DNA of 64,000 bases, from positions 200,775-264,774 of the forward strand of contig NZ_JADMLH010000009.1 in NCBI RefSeq assembly GCF_016464385.1, given 5' to 3'. The position numbers and the translations under genes are program-made. Source of the DNA: Nucisporomicrobium flavum (GTDB lineage Bacteria; Actinomycetota; Actinomycetes; Mycobacteriales; Micromonosporaceae). How positions within the stretch are numbered: position 1 is the stretch's first letter; each line of letters begins with the position of its first letter. Under the pieces are notes generated by a model. The model was not told the DNA's origin and ran no database searches. It worked only from the letters and a program-made list of their open reading frames with translations. Shown piece by piece: positions 60,292 through 64,000 of the stretch.

Positions 60292-61833
60292 GTGGTCTCA
60301 TTTCGTTCGCGCGCGGCCGGAGTCCCGGCGCTGCAGGCCGTGCCGCGTGACGTCGAGAGCCTCGAGAAGCTGATCATGGATCTCGACGGCGTGACGGACG
60401 AGCAGACCGCCTGGCGGGTCACCGTCGACAGCACGGTGGCCTCGCACAACCTCAGCTACGGCGCGGTGTGGCTGCCCGCCGGGGAAGGCCAGGTCGAGGT
60501 CGGCTACGAGACCGGGTCGCTGGTGGACGAGCTGCGGGCGGTGATCGCCGGCAGGCCCGTGCCCATGGACACGGGGCTGGTCGGCCGTGCCGTACGCACC
60601 AAGCTGCCGGTGTACGTCGACGCGATGGACCAGTGCCTGGACTGCCAGCGGTGCCAGGCCGCGGCCCACGCCGGGATGGAAGCCGCCGTGGTCACGCCGG
60701 TGCTGCAGGACGGCCGGGTCATCGCCGTCCTCGAGTACTACTCCCCCGAACCGCTGTACCTGGAGGGTCCGCGCAGCGAGAAGTGGGCCACCATCGCCCG
60801 CATCGCCGAACGGGCCCGGTTCTCCGCGCTGGCTGCCGCCGAGCTGCGCCAGGTCGCCGACGACCGGCTCGCCGTCACCGAGGTCGTCACCGCGCTCGGC
60901 GAGGCCCGCGACGTCCCCTCCACCCTGCGGATCGCGCTCGAGTCGGTCCGCAGGGCGTTCGGCTGGGCGTACGGCTCCTACTGGGAGATCGACGAGGGCG
61001 ACAACCTGCTGAGATTCAAGGTCGAGTCGGGCTCGGCCGGCGACGAGTTCCGCAAGGTCACCCTGGCGGCCACCTTCGCCGAGGGCGTCGGCCTCTCCGG
61101 ACGCGCGTGGCGAGCCCGCGACCTGGTGTTCGTCCGCGACATCGGCGAGCTCACCGACTGCGTGCGCGCCCCCGCCGCGCAGCGCGCCGGCGTCCGCTCC
61201 GGCGTGTGCATGCCGATCTCGAGCCACGGCCGGATCATCGGCACGATGGACTTCTTCACCACCGAGTTCATCGAGCTGTCGGAGTCCCGCGCGTCGGCGC
61301 TGCGCAACGTGACCCAGCTGGTGTCCCAGCGGCTCGACATCGTCCGCGGCAACGAGTACGCGGCGGCAAACTCGCGGTCCCTGCTCGACACCGTCTCCCG
61401 CCTGCGCGCGGCCAGCGACGACGCGACCCGGGTCGCCCAGGACGCGGTCGCCCGCGCCTCCGAGATGACCCAGGAGGTCGAGGCGCTGGGCCAGGCGTCG
61501 GCCGCGATCGGCGACGTTATCAAGATCATCTCGTCGATCGCCGACCAGACCAACCTGCTCGCGCTCAACGCGACGATCGAGGCCGCCCGCGCCGGCGAGG
61601 TCGGCCGCGGCTTCGCCGTCGTCGCCGGGGAGGTCAAGGACCTTGCCCGGGAGACCGCCGAGGCCACCCAGCGGGTGTCGGAACAGATCAACGGCATCCA
61701 GAACAGCACGCGTACGGTCTCCGCCGGCATCCTGACCACCAGCGACACCATCGGGCAGATCAGCGCGGTCCAGGAGCGGATGAACGAGGTGCTCGAGGAG
61801 CAGGCCCGGATGGCGTCGACGCTGCAGACCTAG
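60292..61833 (+). CDS. Soluble GAF-GAF chemoreceptor with CxxCxxC
   Basis: 513 aa from GTG 60292, with GGGAG upstream. There are no TM segments. Two GAF-type domains (about 20-180 and 195-355) precede a short MCP signalling domain with [20 protein letters not shown]. The first GAF contains C115-x2-C118-x2-C121 in [12 protein letters not shown], which may hold a metal, Fe-S cluster or redox disulfide. Such cytoplasmic receptors often sense redox or gases. Its signalling region is shorter than that of the receptor at 57,403, and methylation sites are not evident. Confidence 0.9.
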   Translation: MVSFRSRAAGVPALQAVPRDVESLEKLIMDLDGVTDEQTAWRVTVDSTVASHNLSYGAVWLPAGEGQVEVGYETGSLVDELRAVIAGRPVPMDTGLVGRAVRTKLPVYVDAMDQCLDCQRCQAAAHAGMEAAVVTPVLQDGRVIAVLEYYSPEPLYLEGPRSEKWATIARIAERARFSALAAAELRQVADDRLAVTEVVTALGEARDVPSTLRIALESVRRAFGWAYGSYWEIDEGDNLLRFKVESGSAGDEFRKVTLAATFAEGVGLSGRAWRARDLVFVRDIGELTDCVRAPAAQRAGVRSGVCMPISSHGRIIGTMDFFTTEFIELSESRASALRNVTQLVSQRLDIVRGNEYAAANSRSLLDTVSRLRAASDDATRVAQDAVARASEMTQEVEALGQASAAIGDVIKIISSIADQTNLLALNATIEAARAGEVGRGFAVVAGEVKDLARETAEATQRVSEQINGIQNSTRTVSAGILTTSDTIGQISAVQERMNEVLEEQARMASTLQT

Positions 61834-61834
61834 G

Positions 61835-62614
61835 CTAGGTCGTCAGCGGGAGCCAGTCGAGGACGGTCCGGATCTGGGCGTCCCAGTAGCCCCACTCGTG
61901 ATCGCCCGGTCCGAAGGCCGCGTCGACGGCGACCCCGTGGCGGCGGCAGGCGGCGAGGAAGCGCTCGTTCTGCGCGACCAGGTAGTCCTCCGTGCCGCAG
62001 CGCAGCATGAGCTCGGGCAGATCACCGCCGGCCCGCCGCTGCTGCAGCAGGTGCAGCAGGTCGTCGTCCGTGCCGGCGACCGGACGGCCGCCGAACACCC
62101 GGGCCATCAGCTCGCTGATGTGCGGGCGCTTGTCCCACTCCGCCATGTACGCCAGGTCCAGCACGCCCGAGAGGCTCGCGGCGGCGGCGAAGCGCTCGGG
62201 CTGCCGGAGCGCCCATTTGAAGGCGCCGTACCCGCCCATCGAGAGGCCGGCGACGAAGGTGTCCTCGCGCCGGGTGGAGACCCGGAAGAACGACGACACC
62301 ACGGACGGCAGCTCCTCGGAGAGGAACGTCCAGAACTTGAGGCCGTACCGCTCGTCGGCGTAGAAGCTGCGGTGCACCTGCGGCATGACGACGGCCAGGC
62401 CCTTCGCGGCGGCGTACCGCTCGATCGACGTGTACCGCGTCCAGGCGGTGTCGTCGTCGGTGAGGCCGTGCAGCAGATAGAGCACGGGCGGCGCGGCGTC
62501 GGACGCGCGACCGGCGAGACCGATCTGGGTGCTCGCGGTCTGCGGCAGCAGCACTGTCATCGAGGTGCCGAGCGCCAGCACCTCGGACGAGAAGTCACAG
62601 CGGATCAGGGCCAT
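61835..62614 (-). CDS. Esterase of the D/S-formylglutathione hydrolase-like family
   Basis: 259 aa from ATG 62614. Alpha/beta hydrolase with the nucleophile elbow GLSMGGYGAF, an oxyanion loop YLLHGLTDDDTAW and the histidine near the end (GPGDHEWGYWDAQ). It belongs to the esterase-D/trehalose-mycolyltransferase-like clan. There is no signal peptide. The substrate may be small acyl esters. Convergent with the GAF chemoreceptor, with almost no gap; the promoter lies in the 50 bp shared with the next gene. Confidence 0.88.
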   Translation of the reverse strand: MALIRCDFSSEVLALGTSMTVLLPQTASTQIGLAGRASDAAPPVLYLLHGLTDDDTAWTRYTSIERYAAAKGLAVVMPQVHRSFYADERYGLKFWTFLSEELPSVVSSFFRVSTRREDTFVAGLSMGGYGAFKWALRQPERFAAAASLSGVLDLAYMAEWDKRPHISELMARVFGGRPVAGTDDDLLHLLQQRRAGGDLPELMLRCGTEDYLVAQNERFLAACRRHGVAVDAAFGPGDHEWGYWDAQIRTVLDWLPLTT

Positions 62615-62652
62615 GCCCCGAGTATCAGCCATCGATGATCACCCGGCGTTGC

Positions 62653-62658
62653 TACCGT
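62653..62658 (+). promoter_or_regulatory. -10 box for leaderless monooxygenase-like gene
   Basis: TACCGT ends 6 nt before ATG 62665; it decides this start over an in-frame ATG at 62635. Confidence 0.5.
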
Positions 62659-62664
62659 GCCCGC

Positions 62665-62970
62665 ATGCCGTCGTACACCGTGATCGCCCACTACCGCACG
62701 ACCGAAGCCGACGCCCCTACGGTTCGCGAGGTCCTGAGCCGGCACGCCGCGGCGAGCGCGGCCGAGCCGGGGTGCGTGACGTTCACCGCGCACCAGCACG
62801 CGGACGACCCGACCCGCTTCGTGCTCTACGAGGTCTACGCCGACGAGGCAGCCTTCACCGCCCACCGGGCCACCCCGCACTTCCGCGACAACATCGAGGG
62901 GATCGTCGTCCCGCTCCTGCTCGAACGGACCTGGACCGCACTGTCCACGATCGAGCACCGCCCGTCATAG
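62665..62970 (+). CDS. Antibiotic biosynthesis monooxygenase-domain protein (quinol monooxygenase-like)
   Basis: 101 aa, about the normal length for an ABM-fold protein (ferredoxin-like dimer). YTVIAHYRTTEADAPTVREV, EPGCVTFTAHQHADDPTRFV and LYEVYADEAAFTAHRATPHF match YgiN-type quinol monooxygenases. These act without cofactors on quinols or polyketides, or simply bind small aromatics. There is no linked pathway. The neighbouring genes run in the opposite direction. Confidence 0.85.
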   Translation: MPSYTVIAHYRTTEADAPTVREVLSRHAAASAAEPGCVTFTAHQHADDPTRFVLYEVYADEAAFTAHRATPHFRDNIEGIVVPLLLERTWTALSTIEHRPS

Positions 62971-62971
62971 G

Positions 62972-63985
62972 TCACCGGGTTTCCCGGTACCAGGCCTCGA
63001 CAAGCTCCAACGGGCGACGGCGACCGGTGAACACCGCGATCGGGTCACGGACGTCGTAGGTCCGGCGGGCATCGGCGGGCGGAGCCGTGAGTCGGTTGAT
63101 CATGAAGGGTGCCAGCCAGAAGTACTTCGCGGCGCCGGTGAGACGGATCGCGCGCCGAACGGTGGCGGCGTCCACCACGCCGGCGAGGCCGCGGAGATAC
63201 CCGGTGGTGACCCGTTCGACGACCTCGTCGAGCAGCGCCAGATCGACCAGCCCGTCGAAGAACGTGTCGAGGATGAGGTTGGCCGCGTCCTCGCCGAGCG
63301 GTCCGGGGCCGACGAAGCTCCAGTCCAGCAGCACCGGTCCCGAGCCGTCGATGATCACGTTGGTCGGCCACACGTCGTGGTGGCAGAGGGTGCGGGGCAG
63401 CTCGTCCGTGGCACGCAACAGGTCGTGCCGCCGTACCCAGAGATCCCGCAGCCCGGCCCGCAGCCCGGCCGGCCAGGCAGCCGCCGCTGTGGGGTGCTCC
63501 CAGGCAACCGGTGCGGTGACGGGGCGGGTCGTGGTGTAGTCGCGCAGCCAGTCGCGTGACAACCAGGAGGCGCGGTGGCGCCGGCCCAGCCACGCCGCAT
63601 GCCCGGCGCCGAGCCGCTCGGCGAAGTCACCCAGCATCGTGGGCGTGGCTGCAGTGCCGGGGATGCCGGAGACATGCTCCAGCCACAGAGCGATCGAGCC
63701 GTCGGGCCGTTCCGTCCACTCCGCCAGGGCCGGAGCGCGGATGCCCGCCGCCGCGAAGGCCGTCGAGGCCAGTCCGTCGCGGTAGGCCAGGGCTTCCCGC
63801 CGCCAGTAGTTCCAGTGCCCCGGATCGGCGCTCGTCGCCCAGTGTGCGGGCACCCCGTCCCGGCCGGGCGGAGTCACGATCTTCAAGATCACAGTGCGGC
63901 CGTCGCCGTTCACCCGCCAGACACCGCCGGTCGCCCCGTTGAGCGGGTTGTGGGCCAGCAGCTCGGACTCCCACTGCCGGCCCAC
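62972..63985 (-). CDS. APH-family kinase, possibly truncated by the window edge
   Basis: 337 aa as read from GTG 63985, but the frame reaches the window end so the start could lie outside. A choline/aminoglycoside kinase fold: N-lobe strands (VILKIVTPPGRDG, with the ATP-binding Lys), then the Brenner motif LCHHDVWPTNVIIDG and metal-binding VLLDWSFVGPG. The catalytic HxDxxxxN is intact. The substrate is unknown. It is convergent with the ABM gene, 1 bp apart. Confidence 0.8.
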   Translation of the reverse strand: MGRQWESELLAHNPLNGATGGVWRVNGDGRTVILKIVTPPGRDGVPAHWATSADPGHWNYWRREALAYRDGLASTAFAAAGIRAPALAEWTERPDGSIALWLEHVSGIPGTAATPTMLGDFAERLGAGHAAWLGRRHRASWLSRDWLRDYTTTRPVTAPVAWEHPTAAAAWPAGLRAGLRDLWVRRHDLLRATDELPRTLCHHDVWPTNVIIDGSGPVLLDWSFVGPGPLGEDAANLILDTFFDGLVDLALLDEVVERVTTGYLRGLAGVVDAATVRRAIRLTGAAKYFWLAPFMINRLTAPPADARRTYDVRDPIAVFTGRRRPLELVEAWYRETR

Positions 63986-64000
63986 GAGATCGGCAGGCGG

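Noticed and set aside
62972-63985. Antibiotic resistance gene
   Set aside because: The APH fold is general; without a close match to a known resistance enzyme the call would be unsafe.
1-64000. tRNA, rRNA, riboswitch and mobile elements
   Set aside because: Both strands were read for tRNA-like arms, transposase motifs and terminal repeats; none was convincing.

Overview
The window is very GC-rich DNA, dense in genes, with many GTG starts, 4-nt start/stop overlaps and many genes preceded by a TANNNT box only 6 or 7 nt from the start codon (leaderless transcription). Together with chemoreceptors, cyclic-di-GMP enzymes, a treXYZ trehalose route and a eukaryote-like PP2C phosphatase, this points to an actinobacterium, most likely Micromonosporaceae. 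The two methyl-accepting proteins would suit a motile Actinoplanes-like genus. No rRNA, tRNA, CRISPR, phage or insertion sequence was recognised.

Layout. 1-7.5 kb: an HTH/Clp-N pair behind a palindromic, apparently leaderless promoter, small enzymes (nucleotidyltransferase, HAD hydrolase), a MarR-pirin pair, a DUF4241 protein and a proline-rich membrane protein. 7.5-14 kb: a phospholipase D-like protein, a coupled histidine kinase/response regulator, a 30/31-bp minisatellite, a PIMT-like methyltransferase and an APH-type kinase. 14-24 kb: nearly complete urate-to-glyoxylate catabolism (uraD-uraH-uox-deaminase, then malate synthase, CitE-like aldolase, allantoinase and allantoicase), interrupted by a secreted CBM6-DUF1996 protein. 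24-33 kb: HrpB helicase, a GGDEF-EAL protein, PP2C phosphatase, polytopic membrane protein, membrane-anchored glutamate-type binding protein, YidD and a catalase-like protein. 33-43.8 kb: treX-treY-treZ diverging from a debranching enzyme, GT4 glycosyltransferase and patatin. 43.8-44.7 kb: a repeat-bearing small gene and its decayed duplicate. 44.7-47.4 kb: Na+/H+ antiporter, UBP zinc finger and ketopantoate reductase-like operon. 47.5-53.4 kb: six translationally coupled genes (OleA-like thiolase, GT2, AMP ligase, GT2, P450, SDR). 53.4-64 kb: lipoprotein, EcsC protein, GGDEF-EAL protein, transmembrane chemoreceptor, PAC2 protein, soluble GAF-GAF chemoreceptor, esterase, monooxygenase-like protein and an APH-type kinase at the right edge.

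How genes work together. The purine block converts urate via 5-hydroxyisourate, OHCU, allantoin and allantoate to ureidoglycolate; malate synthase would condense the resulting glyoxylate with acetyl-CoA. The trehalose block trims and rearranges glycogen-like glucan to trehalose, and the diverging genes look like glucan turnover. The best candidate for an undescribed system is the six-gene cluster at 47,568-53,394. Its condensing enzyme, ligase and reductase resemble the OleA/OleC/OleD logic for long-chain beta-lactones or olefins, but OleB is absent and two paralogous GT2 enzymes and an atypical P450 are added. GC-rich tandem repeats, several with periods of 15, 24 or about 30 bp, recur at genes and between genes across the window.
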